Shown here: in pieces, positions 34,817-35,207 of the stretch | How positions within the stretch are numbered: position 1 is the stretch's first letter | Layout of the letters: each line of letters starts with the position of its first letter | DNA from: Ruminococcaceae bacterium OttesenSCG-928-L11 | GTDB taxonomy: Bacteria; Bacillota; Clostridia; Oscillospirales; Ruminococcaceae | DNA: 35,207 bases | Assembly: GCA_030265885.1 (NCBI GenBank) | Contig: JAJDGX010000016.1 | Span: 1-35,207, forward strand | Direction: 5' to 3' | Notes under the pieces: model-generated | What the model saw: the letters and a program-made list of their open reading frames with translations, nothing else | Told to the model about the DNA's origin: nothing | Database searches by the model: none | Program-made: the position numbers and the translations under genes

Positions 34817-35207
34817 ATGCACATACGTACCATTTGCACCAACGATTTGCCGGGCCTGCTGGAGTTGTACACCTTCCTGCACGAGGACAGCGTACCCGAG
34901 ATTGACGACAGCATCTGGGCGCTGTGGGCCAACATCCTGCAAGATCCCAATCACCATATTCTGGTGGGGGAGAAGGACGGGCGAATCGTGTCGTCCTGTG
35001 TGCTGGTGATCATCCCCAACCTGACCCGAGGCCAGCGCCCCTATGCCCTAATCGAGAATGTGGTGACCCATGCAGCGTACCGGGGCAGAGGATATGCCTC
35101 CCAAATACTGGAGGCAGCCGGAGCCATTGCATCCGGGCAAAACTGCTACAAGATCATGCTGCTGACAGGCTCCCGCCAGGAAAGCACCCTGCGATTTTAC
35201 GAAAAGG
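34817..35207 (+). CDS. GNAT-family acetyltransferase, 3'-truncated by window end
   Basis: I read 130 codons from ATG 34817 to the window edge with no stop. The protein begins MHIRTICTNDLPGLLELYTF and has the GNAT acetyl-CoA core: a strand with ILVGEKDGRIVSSCVLVIIPN, then LIENVVTHAAYRGRGYASQIL, where R-G-x-G-Y-A is motif A that holds the pyrophosphate of acetyl-CoA, then CYKIMLLTGSRQESTLRFYEK. It transfers an acetyl group to an amine, but the substrate cannot be read from this fold. GGGGGAG precedes the start. It is separated from gyrA by the terminator and is probably a separate unit. Confidence 0.9.
   Translation, partial: MHIRTICTNDLPGLLELYTFLHEDSVPEIDDSIWALWANILQDPNHHILVGEKDGRIVSSCVLVIIPNLTRGQRPYALIENVVTHAAYRGRGYASQILEAAGAIASGQNCYKIMLLTGSRQESTLRFYEK

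Noticed and set aside
32368-34950. Very long open frame (860 codons) antisense to gyrA
   Set aside because: It mirrors the codon bias of gyrA; composition is low in family-like motifs and no ribosome site fits.

Overview
The window is the replication-origin region of a Gram-positive, low- to mid-GC Clostridia-type bacterium. I infer a gut anaerobe of the Oscillospirales/Ruminococcaceae kind. The evidence is the gene order rpmH-dnaA-dnaN-S4-recF-remB-gyrB-gyrA on one side and rnpA-yidD-yidC-jag-mnmE-mnmG-rsmG-noc-parA-parB on the other, together with Firmicutes markers (DarA, RicT/YaaT, Noc, RemB). The species cannot be fixed from sequence reading alone.

Layout. 1-3992 (+): tail of a small ABM-like protein, an Orn/Lys/Arg decarboxylase-family enzyme, the c-di-AMP receptor DarA, DNA polymerase III delta' and RicT, closed by a terminator. 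This resembles the Bacillus yaaO-yaaQ-holB-yaaT block without tmk. 4040-12970: an accessory block with a sugar isomerase-like TIM barrel, a cytoplasmic sulfatase, a DUF2264 protein, a membrane sensor that lacks the expected AraC DNA-binding end, two Gfo/Idh/MocA oxidoreductases and a divergent AraC regulator. It looks like a small catabolic locus for sulfated or modified sugars. 13066-13221 (-): tRNA-Glu and tRNA-Met. 13365-24625 (-): acyl-ACP thioesterase, then the leftward origin-proximal genes, with three parS-like sites. 24626-26981: dnaA and a bipartite oriC. A cluster of DnaA-box-like sites ends in a clear DnaA-trio tract, followed by a chain of strong hairpins before dnaN. 26982-34704 (+): dnaN, S4 protein, recF, remB, gyrB, gyrA, then a terminator. 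34817-end: a GNAT acetyltransferase cut by the window end.

How it works together. The core genes start replication (DnaA, oriC, DnaN, delta'), set supercoiling (GyrAB), repair gaps (RecF), segregate origins and guard the nucleoid (ParAB, Noc, parS), modify tRNA and rRNA (MnmE/MnmG, RsmG) and insert membrane proteins (YidC/YidD with Jag). The accessory block has strong promoters and its own regulators. It lies directly 3' of tRNA-Glu and ends at a diverged copy of that tRNA's 3' end, the topology left by tRNA-targeted integration, although no integrase is present. No CRISPR array, rRNA or transposase was seen.
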